Source of the DNA: Aporhodopirellula rubra
GTDB lineage: Bacteria > Planctomycetota > Planctomycetia > Pirellulales > Pirellulaceae
Length of the DNA stretch: 64,000 nucleotides
Direction of reading: 5' to 3'
Assembly: GCF_014192335.1 (NCBI RefSeq)
Contig: NZ_JACHXU010000013.1
Span: forward strand, 124,001-188,000
The notes under the pieces were generated by a model. That model made no database searches. It worked only from the letters and a program-made list of their open reading frames with translations, and was not told where the DNA came from. The stretch's first letter is position 1, and every line of letters starts with the position of its first letter. Below are positions 1 to 8,462 of this stretch, one piece after another. The translations under genes were made by a program, and so were the position numbers.

Positions 1-18
1 ACGTTTCGCCGACTATCG

Positions 19-1143
19 TCACCTTAGCGCAGGGGCAGGGGGACGACAATCCTCGCGCGAATCGAGCAGTCCCGACCATTGTCCGGAGACCGGGGTGCGG
101 CCCCACTTCGACGCGATCATGACACTGTTGATGCCCGAGCCGATGCCGAGCAGTGCCGTTCGGTCGCCCTCGTTTAGTTCGCCGCGGTCGATCGCGGCGG
201 CCACCGTCAGGGGCAGTGCGACCGAGCCGGTGTTGCCAAGTACGGGGTAAGTGATCGAGTCGTTCTCTGTTGGCAGGCCCATCGCCTCCAGCATCGCCGC
301 CCGGTGTCGCGTTCCGACTTGGTGGCAGACGGTGCGGTCGAACGAGTCGCGTTGCCAGTTCGATTCTGACACTAATCGGTTGAGTGCCGAGACGCCCGTT
401 GCGATCCCTTCGGCCATCAGTGTTTCTGAGTCCGTGTCCATCAGCGGTCGCATGTCGGCGCCGGCCGTGTCTTGGTTGCTGCGGCAGAGGTGATGGAAGG
501 AGGTGTTCGCTTCGGCGATCGCAAACTCGATCGGGGTGCCGTCCGGGCAGAGGTCGCGATGGCAGAGCAGCCACGCGCAACTGCCGGATCCGATCGTCAG
601 GGAGGCGAACGCCGGTTTGACGCTTTTGCGAGTCAGCGACTCATCGCCGTTGAGTGATTCGATGGTGGCTTCGAGCAGCGGGCGGCTGTTCTCGGTTCCG
701 ACCACGACGCCCGCGCGGATCATTCCGGCCGAGATCATCCCGGCGATTTGGACCGCGCCGTTGAGGACTCCGAGGCAGGCGTTCGAAACGTCGTAGACCC
801 AGCAGTCGCTGCGGAGTCCCATTTCGTGATGCACTCGCGAGGCCGTCGCCGGTTCGAGGAAGTCACGACAGACGCTCGCGTGGATCAGGGCGCCGACGTC
901 GGCGCGGTCGATCGAGGCGGCGTCGATCGAGGCCAGGCCGCTGCGGATGCTCGGCCCGCTCGGCATCGTTCCCGGTTCCCAGGCTCGGCGCTCGTCGATG
1001 CCGCTCATCAGGCCGAGTCGTCCCTCGGGGAGTCGCAGTCGCGAGTAGAGAGGTTCGAGTTGTTGCTCGATCGCATCGCTCGACCACACTTCCTCTGGGA
1101 TGGTCACTCCGATCCCCGCCAACACCACATCACCGAAACGCAT
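19..1143 (-). CDS. 3-oxoacyl-ACP synthase III family protein (FabH-like thiolase fold)
   Basis: This is a thiolase-fold condensing enzyme of the KAS III type, expected to act in the cytoplasm on acyl-CoA or acyl-ACP substrates. Visible are the active-site Cys in SNACLGVLNGA (about residue 123), the His in VCHQVGTRHRAA and the Asn in GNTGSVALPL, which together make the Cys-His-Asn triad. The C-terminal GIGSGINSVM strand is also typical. I chose the ATG at 1143 because the reading frame upstream of it only adds nine residues from a TTG. The length, 374 residues, is somewhat longer than housekeeping FabH (about 320), so a specialised role (hydrocarbon, beta-lactone or secondary lipid synthesis) is as likely as fatty-acid initiation. 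It stands alone, divergent from the next gene. Confidence 0.85.
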   Translation of the reverse strand: MRFGDVVLAGIGVTIPEEVWSSDAIEQQLEPLYSRLRLPEGRLGLMSGIDERRAWEPGTMPSGPSIRSGLASIDAASIDRADVGALIHASVCRDFLEPATASRVHHEMGLRSDCWVYDVSNACLGVLNGAVQIAGMISAGMIRAGVVVGTENSRPLLEATIESLNGDESLTRKSVKPAFASLTIGSGSCAWLLCHRDLCPDGTPIEFAIAEANTSFHHLCRSNQDTAGADMRPLMDTDSETLMAEGIATGVSALNRLVSESNWQRDSFDRTVCHQVGTRHRAAMLEAMGLPTENDSITYPVLGNTGSVALPLTVAAAIDRGELNEGDRTALLGIGSGINSVMIASKWGRTPVSGQWSGLLDSREDCRPPAPALR

Positions 1144-1533
1144 CAATCGCACCCACGCTGTCTGAATCAAAAAAGGTCCATCGCTTTGATCGACCGTCCG
1201 AGTGTCAGCATACCGCCATCGGCGTCGTGTCCGAAGGTCAGCGGTGAAGCGAGAGTCCAGAAAAAAACTTGGTCAATTTCATTGACTCGGTCGGAGTGGA
1301 CACTTGGCTGGCAGGCAGTTTTGCCGTGCTTAAAAACCGAGCAGTCCGGCGAGCCCCCTCGAGATGGCGGGCTGCGTAAAAAAGTGGCGGGGCGTGCCTG
1401 GTGACGTAAGTGCTTTTGCTAGCAATGGTTGTGGAAGGCTGTTTGGCACCCCTTTCAAGATGCACCTAATCACGCAGGCCGGAACGATGGCTCTCATCAC
1501 CGGCGACCAGGACAATCGCATCTCGGAACTGAA
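1144..1533. other. Divergent intergenic region
   Basis: This gap separates a minus-strand synthase from a plus-strand gene and so must hold both promoters. I see no RNA gene, no strong inverted repeat and no convincing coding frame in it. Confidence 0.5.
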
Positions 1534-2289
1534 ATGAACTCGAAGGCCGAAACAGGCAAGTCGACCGCCAGTAAAAATGCTCGCGACATCGATGGCGCTG
1601 ACACTACCGACCGCAGGAAAACAACCGCCGCTCGCAAAACGGGAGCCGGGGCAAGGAAGTCGCGTGCGGCCGGAACTCGCAAGAAGGAAGCCGCGGGGCC
1701 TCCGGTCTACGCCAGCGATGTGGTGGCGACGAAGGCGGGTGGCGCGGCCGGTGCGAAGGACGCTCCGACGATCCCGGCAGTGCTCGAGCCGCCCAAGCAA
1801 GACGAGTTGCAGTTGTCGCCGATCGAGGAGGATCTGCCGCTGGAGTATCGTCCTGCACAGGTGCTGAAGTTGGCCGAAGAGGCTTTCGCGAAAACGGGCA
1901 GTTGGGTGGTTTTCTATCGCACGATGTTGGCGCCCGGCGGCGTGGTCGACCGACTGTACAGCGATCCCGAGTCGCGTCGGTATTTTGAAACGACGCGCGA
2001 GTTCTCTGAGTTGCTCGAGATGCTGACGGCGATGCGGAGCCAGGATGAATCGAGTGCCGGGACTCATGAGCCGACGCGCGTGATCACGATTCGAATCCCT
2101 CGCAGCATGCACGAAGCCACCATCCGCGAAGCCGAGGAGCTCGAACTGAGTATCAACGCGTACTGTGTGACCAAGCTGCTGCAGCCCGCCAACGCGAGGT
2201 TCACGCCGCTGGAATCCGGCAAGCGTCGAGGCCGTCGGCCGGGGCCTCAGATCACGATGCAGAAAGTCAAAGTCAAGACGAAGAAGTAA
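1534..2289 (+). CDS. Hypothetical protein with ribbon-helix-helix-like segment
   Basis: The function is not known. The first 80 or so residues are Lys/Ala/Thr-rich and probably disordered. The middle holds a conserved-looking helical part (PLEYRPAQVLKLAEEAFAK). Near residues 185-215 lies a segment of the form ITIRIPRSMHEATIREAEE followed by LSINAYCVTKLL. This matches the strand-helix-helix pattern of Arc/MetJ or HicB-type DNA-binding domains, where a short strand is followed by 'S-x-N-x-Y' helix 2. The basic tail (KRRGRRPG) fits nucleic-acid binding. The ATG at 1534 was preferred because upstream in-frame residues look non-coding. Its 3' end overlaps the convergent neighbour by 43 bp. A DNA-binding role is an inference from the motif only. 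Confidence 0.65.
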   Translation: MNSKAETGKSTASKNARDIDGADTTDRRKTTAARKTGAGARKSRAAGTRKKEAAGPPVYASDVVATKAGGAAGAKDAPTIPAVLEPPKQDELQLSPIEEDLPLEYRPAQVLKLAEEAFAKTGSWVVFYRTMLAPGGVVDRLYSDPESRRYFETTREFSELLEMLTAMRSQDESSAGTHEPTRVITIRIPRSMHEATIREAEELELSINAYCVTKLLQPANARFTPLESGKRRGRRPGPQITMQKVKVKTKK

Positions 2290-3434
2290 GCGGCGAGAAT
2301 TCGACGCAGATGCGAGTCGGCGGTGATCTCGCGGCAGCCCGCCCAAGGCATTTTTATCTCTGCGCTACATCTGCCCATCTCCGCAGTAGCCGCCGTCATC
2401 AGACGGTGGACTGCGTCCTGGTTTCTCAAGGAGGGAGATGCCTCGCGAGCTTGTTTGGAGAGGCTCGTGCCACGTTTGGCGAATTCGCTACGGCGTTTCG
2501 TCGGGGCTTCTTCGTTTTTGGCTGTCTCGTTTTCGGCCGTCTCGTTTTGGGGTGTCGCTGCGTCATCCGGTGTGTCGGGACTGGCGTCGCTGGTTTTCTT
2601 GCCCGGCCGCTGGCGAATTTTCTTTGGCGGTGTTTCGCCGTAAATGCGATCGGTTGTGATCTTGATCCGGTTCGCTTTGACTTTCGTTTTATCCGGCGGT
2701 TGGTAAAAGCCTTCGACGGAGACGGCGTCACCGGGTTGAGCGAGCGAGAGGTTGTTGACTCGGATCTCGAGTGAGGCGTCGGGCGCGACCATGGTTTGTA
2801 CCGGTGTCGATCCGGCTTGGAGTGCCAGCCCGCCCTGCGCGTTCAACATGGCGAGGTTGCCGACGACGATGACTTTGCCCGTCAGCGGTGCGCCGCGAGG
2901 TCGTTTCTTGCGGTCGGCGGGATGCACACCCGGTGTGTAGCGTTCGGTCTGGTTGTGGGGCAGCATCTTGGCGTTGATCGGCGCGAAGACTTCGATCTGG
3001 TTCACCGGAGCCATCGGCATGCCGGTCGGTCCGAGGACGGTGGCGAATCGAATCGGCATCCCGCGACGCAGGTACGCGGGCAGTGCCTTGGCAATGAATT
3101 CGAGCGACGTGATTTCGTCAGGGTATTGAACCATGTATTCGTTGCCGTCATCTCCCGCGACGGTGACCATGTTTCCGCGAGCGTCTTTTAGGGTCCCTTT
3201 GATTTCGATCACTTCGTTTGCTAGCGCGGTGCCACCGGCGCCTCCGAATCCGCTCGGGTCTTGGGGTGCCGCGAAGGCATTAGTCGCATCGCCGGGGCCG
3301 GCGGCTGCAGCGAGAGCGGAGCAGAGAAGGAGAAGTCCGTTGCCGATGAGGCTGGGGCTCCGTCGCGATTTCAAACGTGGTGTCGAAGGGCGTTCGGGGT
3401 GAGTGGCACGCCGAGGGAAAGAGTGATCAGTCAT
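2247..3434 (-). CDS. Hypothetical secreted protein
   Basis: The product has 395 residues. An N-terminal hydrophobic stretch (LLLLCSALAAAAG) after a basic region looks like a signal peptide, so the protein is probably exported. Two similar beta-rich segments follow: EIKGTLKDARGNMVTVAGDDG near residue 80 and PLTGKVIVVGNLAMLNAQGG near residue 185. They look like small OB/beta-barrel modules, and VNNLSLAQPGDAVSVEGFY lies between the second and the tail. The last third is Lys/Glu/Thr-rich and low in complexity. I do not recognise a family beyond similar planctomycete hypotheticals. The last 14 codons read antisense through the neighbour's stop region and yield an odd hydrophobic C-terminus, so the true 3' end may have been extended by stop-codon loss. 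Confidence 0.6.
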   Translation of the reverse strand: MTDHSFPRRATHPERPSTPRLKSRRSPSLIGNGLLLLCSALAAAAGPGDATNAFAAPQDPSGFGGAGGTALANEVIEIKGTLKDARGNMVTVAGDDGNEYMVQYPDEITSLEFIAKALPAYLRRGMPIRFATVLGPTGMPMAPVNQIEVFAPINAKMLPHNQTERYTPGVHPADRKKRPRGAPLTGKVIVVGNLAMLNAQGGLALQAGSTPVQTMVAPDASLEIRVNNLSLAQPGDAVSVEGFYQPPDKTKVKANRIKITTDRIYGETPPKKIRQRPGKKTSDASPDTPDDAATPQNETAENETAKNEEAPTKRRSEFAKRGTSLSKQAREASPSLRNQDAVHRLMTAATAEMGRCSAEIKMPWAGCREITADSHLRRILAAYFFVLTLTFCIVI

Positions 3435-3763
3435 TGGCCGAGAGCCTGGGGAGGAATGTGGGGAGGGCCCCTCATTCTACTCAACCTGGTTCACCCGGTG
3501 GTCGCGGAAGGCGATCGATCTGCCGCGCTGTTGCTCGCCCGGGTTGGGGACGCGTCATCGCTGGGCGTGAGCAAATTGCTCGTCGCCCTTTTTAGAGTTG
3601 CCGCGTCAAAACACCTGATCAAGTTCGGGCTGTCGCGGGCGTCTTCATTACGTCCATCGATCGATGAGGCCGGCGGGAACTCTTGGCGAGTTCCCCGCAC
3701 ATGGATCGTTGTGAATGACTTGCGACGTTTCTTGTGCGTCGCAAATCTTACTCGTCGCGGTTC
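3435..3763. other. Intergenic region between ndk and the secreted hypothetical
   Basis: Both flanking genes are on the minus strand, so this stretch holds the 3' flank of ndk and the promoter of the secreted hypothetical. No reading frame with recognisable protein character and no strong hairpin was seen. Confidence 0.4.
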
Positions 3764-4222
3764 TTATTCGTCGTCGGCCCGCATGAACGGGGTCAGCAAC
3801 AGTGAGTAGCCGCACAGTTCTTCGGGTTTGAAGTAGAGGTCGAGTTCACGTTTGGCTGACTCTTCGGAATCGCTCGCGTGGACGAGGTTCATTTGGCGGC
3901 TGCTGCTGTAGTCGCCGCGAAGCGTTCCCGGTGCAGCTTTGAGGCCGTTGGTGGCACCCAGCATTTCGCGGACGACGCCGATGGCTTCGAGGCCTTCGAG
4001 TGCGATCGCCACAACGGGGGCTGCAGTGATGAAGTCTTCGAGTGATTTGTAGAACGGCTTCTCGACGTGCTCGGCGTAGTGCTGGCGAGACAGTTCCGGG
4101 GTGACTTGCAGCATCTTCAGGCCGACAATTTGCAAGCCTTTGGCTTCGAAGCGGGAGATGACTTCACCGATCAGGCGGCGTTGGACACAGTCAGGTTTGA
4201 GCAGGATCAAGGAACGTTGCAT
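3764..4222 (-). CDS. ndk: Nucleoside diphosphate kinase
   Basis: The enzyme transfers the gamma-phosphate between nucleoside tri- and diphosphates through a phosphohistidine, balancing NTP and dNTP pools in the cytoplasm. The N-terminal MQRSLILLKPDCVQRRLIGE is the family signature strand and helix. RGDYSSSRQMNLVHASDS carries the catalytic His (about residue 119) in the usual N-x-x-H-x-S-D-S context, and E-L-D-L-Y-F follows as expected. The length of 152 residues is normal. It is a single gene, and the start is the only ATG that gives the canonical N-terminus. Confidence 0.96.
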   Translation of the reverse strand: MQRSLILLKPDCVQRRLIGEVISRFEAKGLQIVGLKMLQVTPELSRQHYAEHVEKPFYKSLEDFITAAPVVAIALEGLEAIGVVREMLGATNGLKAAPGTLRGDYSSSRQMNLVHASDSEESAKRELDLYFKPEELCGYSLLLTPFMRADDE

Positions 4223-4299
4223 GGACTTTTCTTCGGGGGACGGTTTCGGATGTCAAAACGTGATTGACGTGGATTCGTAATCTGAGCCGGGGAAAATAC

Positions 4300-4701
4300 T
4301 CAAGTCGCGGCATCTTTTGAAGTCCGGGCATCGAGCCACCACAGCAAAACGCCGCCGAAAAAAGTCGAGCCGCTCTCGCCGAACGTCCACCACCCCGGCA
4401 TGCCCGCCATCGAATCGACGATGAACTGCATCACCCCAAACGAGATCGTTCCCACCGCAACCCACCAAACCAGCGGTCGATAGCGGGGCAGATCCGAGGC
4501 GATGAGCATAAGCAGCACACCCACGTACCCGTAGAGCAGCGACAGATTTCGCGCGAGGTAAAACGTCAGCGGCGAATCGGGAAACGGTTCGATACCGAGC
4601 TGGCGAGCGATCGCAATCATCCATTGGCTCGGCATGACCGCGGCTGCAAAAGCAAGCAAAGCCGCGACACCGATCACGCGAAGAAAGATTCGGATGGACA
4701 T
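4300..4701 (-). CDS. Small integral membrane protein, unknown function
   Basis: The product has 133 residues from the ATG at 4701. It has about four predicted hydrophobic segments: VIGVAALLAFAAAVM; YLARNLSLLYGYVGVLLMLI; LVWWVAVGTISFGVMQFIV; and a C-terminal FFGGVLLWWL. This four-helix pattern resembles the BphX/DUF-type small membrane proteins of planctomycetes, but I cannot name the family. The codons upstream of 4701 are in frame but consist of simple repeats (see the repeat entry), so they were not included. It lies just upstream of ndk on the same strand, 77 bp away, so co-transcription is possible. Confidence 0.65.
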   Translation of the reverse strand: MSIRIFLRVIGVAALLAFAAAVMPSQWMIAIARQLGIEPFPDSPLTFYLARNLSLLYGYVGVLLMLIASDLPRYRPLVWWVAVGTISFGVMQFIVDSMAGMPGWWTFGESGSTFFGGVLLWWLDARTSKDAAT

Positions 4702-4714
4702 GGGTGCGTGAGGC

Positions 4715-4746
4715 GGGAAACAGGGAAACAGGGAAACTGGGAAGCA
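4715..4746. repeat. 8-bp tandem repeat upstream of the membrane protein gene
   Basis: The unit GGGAAACA occurs four times in a row with drift in the last two copies (A to T, then GGGAAGCA). A second simple run, CCAACCT in about three copies, follows at 4826-4847. Both lie in the 5' flank of the minus-strand membrane protein gene and could vary in copy number. Confidence 0.7.
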
Positions 4747-4854
4747 GGCGGGCGAGCGGGGGGATAAAGATCGGGGGGCAGCTTTAGGGCCTGCAAGCTT
4801 GTTGACCTGCAAACGCGTTCGCCTACCAACCTGCCAACCTCCAACCTTTAAAAC

Positions 4855-5295
4855 CTATTTCTCCCAAGGGAGTTTGGGTGGGTTGGGGCGGAGAGCGAGG
4901 GCGGCTTTGGCTTCTTCGGGGACTTCGAGGGCACGGTGGGCTTTCAGGTCAATGAACACCCAGCGGGTGCTGCCTCGACAGAGGACGGTTTCGTCGGCGG
5001 GGCGGCAGATGATGAATTTGCGGGTGCACGCATACCGCCTGACTTCGCTGACCCACGTGCGGACGACAATCTCGTCTCCACCGACGGCGGCGGCCCGGTA
5101 AGTGATTTGATGGTCACGGACGACCCAACCGAACCCGTCGCTCAGCGCCGAGCCCGCGTTCCAGCCCGCAGTTGCGTTATGATCTCGCGCAGCCCACAGC
5201 GTCCATTGCAGGTATCGCAGGTTGTGAACATGGGCCTGAGCGTCGACTTCGTCGTCCGCGACTGTGTGATGTAAGTCGTAGTAGTCGCTTCCCAT
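4855..5295 (-). CDS. Acyl-CoA thioesterase, 4HBT hotdog fold
   Basis: This is a single hotdog-fold domain of 146 residues that should hydrolyse acyl-CoA thioesters. The key sign is DDEVDAQAHVHNLRYLQWT near residue 10-28. It corresponds to the YbgC/4-hydroxybenzoyl-CoA thioesterase motif, in which the catalytic Asp is followed by G-H/V-x-N-x-x-Y; here the position before Asn is His-Val-His. The central strands (ITYRAAAVGGDEIVVRTWVSE) and the late strand RGSTRWVFIDL are typical. The ATG at 5295 gives a compact domain, whereas upstream in-frame sequence looks non-coding. The substrate cannot be told. It is divergent from msrA. Confidence 0.85.
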   Translation of the reverse strand: MGSDYYDLHHTVADDEVDAQAHVHNLRYLQWTLWAARDHNATAGWNAGSALSDGFGWVVRDHQITYRAAAVGGDEIVVRTWVSEVRRYACTRKFIICRPADETVLCRGSTRWVFIDLKAHRALEVPEEAKAALALRPNPPKLPWEK

Positions 5296-5642
5296 GTTGA
5301 TATCGTGGTCTGTCGGTGCGATTTTGAAGCAAAAAACGCCGTTTTCAATTCCGGCGGAACGACCCAACCTCAGTCGGGAGGCGTACGATAACGGATGCGT
5401 CCGCGGATGTCGGCCTCGGTGGGAAAGATGGGTTAGGTGACGGGCACTGTTCTGTTCACCGGTTTTTGTTTGACGGAAGAATCTGCCCCGTTTGGTGTTC
5501 ATGCTTCGATAAGGCTGATCGCCGAGTTGACGAACGCCCCCGCCTGTCACCGTTGGCCTTTGTGTCATCATCGACGTGTCCTGACCTCATTCCCCGCCGT
5601 TTGAATACCTTCCCGCCCTGCCCATCCGATCGGAGTTGCCTG
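5296..5642. other. Divergent intergenic region, thioesterase / msrA
   Basis: This gap must contain both promoters. No RNA element or repeat was recognised. In-frame extension of msrA into it is possible but lacks protein character. Confidence 0.4.
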
Positions 5643-6407
5643 ATGTCCAGTTCTTCACGGTTTTCTCGTCCAGTCTCTCGTCGCGTCTGTAATGCGGTTT
5701 CGGTCGCAATGACGACGGATCGGCGAAGCCACTCACACCAAATGGGCGTTTATTTTGTGTGCCTGATCGCGTTGACATCGATTTTCGTGATGTTTGGGTG
5801 CGTGCGGGCCGAAACACCTGTGGCAGGCGCGGATGCTGCCTCGGAGTCCGGTTCGGTTGATGAGAAGGAATCGGTCGCGATCCTCGCCGGTGGGTGTTTC
5901 TGGTGCACTGAAGCGGTCTATGAGCGGATGGAAGGGATCACCGACGTTGTTTCGGGCTATATCGGCGGACGCAACGCTAACCCGACATATCAACAGGTAT
6001 GTACCGGTCGGACAGGCCACGCCGAGGCGGTTCAGATTTTCTATGACCCGTCGAAGACATCGTTTGAGGAAATCCTCAAGGTGTTTTTCAAAACCCACGA
6101 TCCCACCACTCTCAACCGTCAGGGCGTGGATACCGGGACGCAGTATCGCAGCAGCGTTTTCTATTTGAACGAAGAGCAGAAGAAGATTGCCGCCGATTAC
6201 ATCAAGGAACTCGACGAGCACGGTGATTTCCGTAACCCGATCGTGACCAAGCTCGAGAAAGCGACGGAGTTCTTCCCGGCCGAGGAATATCACCAAGATT
6301 ATTTCCGGCGCAACCCGAACGCCGCGTACTGCCAACGCGTCGTCGTCGACAAGGTGCGAAAGTTCAACCGCAGTTTCGGCGACAAGATCAAGGAAGAGCT
6401 GAAGTAG
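5643..6407 (+). CDS. msrA: Peptide-methionine (S)-S-oxide reductase, exported
   Basis: The enzyme reduces methionine-S-sulfoxide in proteins. The catalytic motif GGCFWCTEAVYE (about residues 81-92) carries the nucleophilic Cys. GYIGGRNANPTYQQVCTGRTGHAEAV, the region around HDPTTLNRQGVDTGTQYRS and the C-terminal EYHQDYFRRNP are all family signatures. An N-terminal hydrophobic run (YFVCLIALTSIFVMFGC) before the catalytic domain indicates export. The Cys at its end could be a lipobox (MFGC), which would make this an envelope lipoprotein repairing oxidised proteins outside the cytoplasm. The start could be 5643 or the internal ATG that begins just before the hydrophobic run. No msrB is adjacent. 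Confidence 0.95.
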   Translation: MSSSSRFSRPVSRRVCNAVSVAMTTDRRSHSHQMGVYFVCLIALTSIFVMFGCVRAETPVAGADAASESGSVDEKESVAILAGGCFWCTEAVYERMEGITDVVSGYIGGRNANPTYQQVCTGRTGHAEAVQIFYDPSKTSFEEILKVFFKTHDPTTLNRQGVDTGTQYRSSVFYLNEEQKKIAADYIKELDEHGDFRNPIVTKLEKATEFFPAEEYHQDYFRRNPNAAYCQRVVVDKVRKFNRSFGDKIKEELK

Positions 6408-6496
6408 CGGGCTCTCTGTTCACCTTTGACGCCTTACGTTAAGTTTTGCCGCATTCCCTGGTTTGACCTCTTTACGCAAGACGTTTTGGTAGTTTG

Positions 6497-7933
6497 ATGA
6501 ATCCGGACACCGATGAACCGCCCGAGTTGGTCCACAGTGATTTCCGTGTGCTCGTCGTCGACAATGAGGCCGCGCACGCTCGCGCGATGACCGAGAGCCT
6601 CGAGAAGGTAGGCTATCGTTGTGAAGTCGCGATCAGCGGGCCGCAGGCGGCGGATCTGATCCAGCGAGAAACGTTTGATATCGTCATCACCGATATGGTC
6701 ATGAACGATATCGACGGCATGAAAGTCTTGAAGCTCGCCCGCCAACGGTTGCCCGACTGCGAAGTCGTGATGGTGACCGGGCACGCGACGGTGCCGATCG
6801 CGGTCGAAGCGATGCAGAAGGGCGCGTTCAGTTTTCTCGAGAAACCGATCACGCCCTCGAGTCTGCGCGCGATCGCGGAAAAGGCGGCCGAGAAAGTCGC
6901 GCTGCGGCGGCAGAACACCGAGTTGATGCAGCGGCTCGACGAGCGGTTCGGTTTCGAAGGGATCATCTACACCAGCAAGAAGATGCAGACGGTTATCGAT
7001 CGTTTGCGCCGCATCGCGGCCACCGACGCAACCGTTCTGATCACCGGAGAAAGCGGCACGGGGAAAGAGATGGTCGCGCAGGCCATCCATCAAAACAGCC
7101 CGCGACGTAACAAACGGATCGTTGCGCTGAACACTCGCGCGGTGTCTGAGAATTTGGTTGAGAGCGAATTGTTCGGGCACGTCAAAGGATCGTTCACCGA
7201 TGCGGTGTCCGATCGCGAAGGTGCGTTCGAATACGCCAACGGCGGATCGTTGTTTCTCGATGAAGTCGGTGACATGCCGATGAGCACGCAGATCAAGTTG
7301 CTGCGAGTGCTCGAAGAGAATCAGATCACACGCGTTGGCGGCAATAAGTCGATCAAAGTGAACGTGCGGTTGATCTCGGCAACGAACCGCCCGCTCGAAG
7401 AGATGATTGAAGCCGGGACGTTCCGAAACGATCTTTATTTTCGTTTGAAGGTGGTCACGATTGAATTGCCGCCGCTACGAGATCGCCGTGACGATGTGAT
7501 CGCGTTGATGGACCACTTTCGAAAAATGTTTCTGCGGCGTCACGGTAAACCGACCGCCCATTTTGCTCCTTCGGTAACCAAGAAGTTCTACGCCTACGAT
7601 TGGCCGGGCAACATCCGTCAATTAAGGAATTTCGTCGAGACGATGGTCGTTCTCGATACAGACGGTTCGCTCGGTGAAGACGACCTACCGCCGGAACTGA
7701 TGGACGACGTTGAATCTGCCGATGGTGATACCGAAATGCCGGCGGGGTTGATCGACGGGCCGTCGGCCATGATCGGTCAGCCGTTGGCGACGATTGAAAA
7801 GTGGGCGATCGAAGAAACGTTGAAGCTCACCGGAAACAACCGCGAGCAGGCCGCCGAAATGCTCGGTATCGGAGCCCGAACGCTGTACCGGCGTTTGGAT
7901 CAATACAAGAAAGAGGAAGAAGAGTCGCAGTAG
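6497..7933 (+). CDS. NtrC-family response regulator, sigma-54 activator-type with altered GAFTGA motif
   Basis: The protein has 478 residues in three parts. A receiver domain (about 15-130) has the phosphoacceptor D66 in ITDMVM, acidic D22 and the Lys in EKPIT. An AAA+ domain (about 155-390) has Walker A GESGTGK (184-190), Walker B GGSLFLDEVGD and the R-finger region RLKVVTIELPPLRDR. A Fis-type HTH (about 440-470) reads NREQAAEMLGIGARTLYRRL. Loop 1, normally GAFTGA and needed to contact sigma-54, reads GSFTDA here (231-236). The central T is kept but the last G is Asp. No histidine kinase is adjacent. The ATG at 6497 was preferred over the TTG one codon earlier. It likely activates distant sigma-54 promoters; whether it controls the pilus genes downstream is unknown. 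Confidence 0.9.
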   Translation: MNPDTDEPPELVHSDFRVLVVDNEAAHARAMTESLEKVGYRCEVAISGPQAADLIQRETFDIVITDMVMNDIDGMKVLKLARQRLPDCEVVMVTGHATVPIAVEAMQKGAFSFLEKPITPSSLRAIAEKAAEKVALRRQNTELMQRLDERFGFEGIIYTSKKMQTVIDRLRRIAATDATVLITGESGTGKEMVAQAIHQNSPRRNKRIVALNTRAVSENLVESELFGHVKGSFTDAVSDREGAFEYANGGSLFLDEVGDMPMSTQIKLLRVLEENQITRVGGNKSIKVNVRLISATNRPLEEMIEAGTFRNDLYFRLKVVTIELPPLRDRRDDVIALMDHFRKMFLRRHGKPTAHFAPSVTKKFYAYDWPGNIRQLRNFVETMVVLDTDGSLGEDDLPPELMDDVESADGDTEMPAGLIDGPSAMIGQPLATIEKWAIEETLKLTGNNREQAAEMLGIGARTLYRRLDQYKKEEEESQ

Positions 7934-7968
7934 TTCGGTCGCGGCCGCATCATTCCTGACCCGCTTTG

Positions 7969-8008
7969 CGAGTGAGTTGTCTGCTGACACTCACTCGTTT
8001 TCTTTTTT
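7969..8008 (+). terminator. Rho-independent terminator of the response regulator gene
   Basis: A stem CGAGTGAG (7969-7976) pairs perfectly with CTCACTCG (7990-7997). After a single bulged T it continues with TGTC/GACA around a TGCT loop, giving 12 pairs in total. A T-rich run, TTTTCTTTTTT, follows immediately. It lies 36 bp after the regulator's stop codon. Confidence 0.9.
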
Positions 8009-8117
8009 GGGCGTTTCTTAAAAGAGGCCGCTGATGTCGACAGGCTTTGGGGGCCTGAATCCAGGCGGATCTCGCTGCTCGCTCTGACGTCTTCGGTGCC
8101 CTGGTGTTCGGGTTGAC

Positions 8118-8462
8118 TCAATCTTTGATCGGGTATTCCAGCAGGCTGATCGGTGTTTCCGATTCGGCGATCTCTCGCAACCGGCGGTACGCTCGGCTGA
8201 CGCGCGTGGTTTGTTCAGCGACATACTTCGCGTCGAGTTGTCGTCTGTCGAATTCGCTATCGATGAAAATCATTTCGAAACGTTCGTCCTCGATGTATTG
8301 TGCGAGCACTGGGTTGCAACGGAGGTGGCGTTCAGGGGACACATGTAGTTTTTCGGCATCGAGTTGTCCGAGCACGTATCGCAAATAAAGATCGCTCTCA
8401 ACGATCGACGTCACTTCGTCGCCACAAACTTCGCACAGATAGCCTTGATCGCATTTTGCCAT
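8118..8462 (-). CDS. Conserved hypothetical protein, possible zinc-binding N-terminus
   Basis: The product has 114 residues and an unknown function. The N-terminus MAKCDQGYLCEVCGDEV offers C4, C10 and C13, and a further HLRC at residues 46-49 could complete a zinc site. The remainder is mixed alpha/beta with a charged helical stretch near the C-terminus (AKYVAEQTTRVSRAYRRLREI). The frame has good coding character (acidic and basic residues alternating, no low-complexity run). It converges on the sigma-54 activator, with that gene's terminator between them. It looks like a planctomycete-specific hypothetical. Confidence 0.7.
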   Translation of the reverse strand: MAKCDQGYLCEVCGDEVTSIVESDLYLRYVLGQLDAEKLHVSPERHLRCNPVLAQYIEDERFEMIFIDSEFDRRQLDAKYVAEQTTRVSRAYRRLREIAESETPISLLEYPIKD

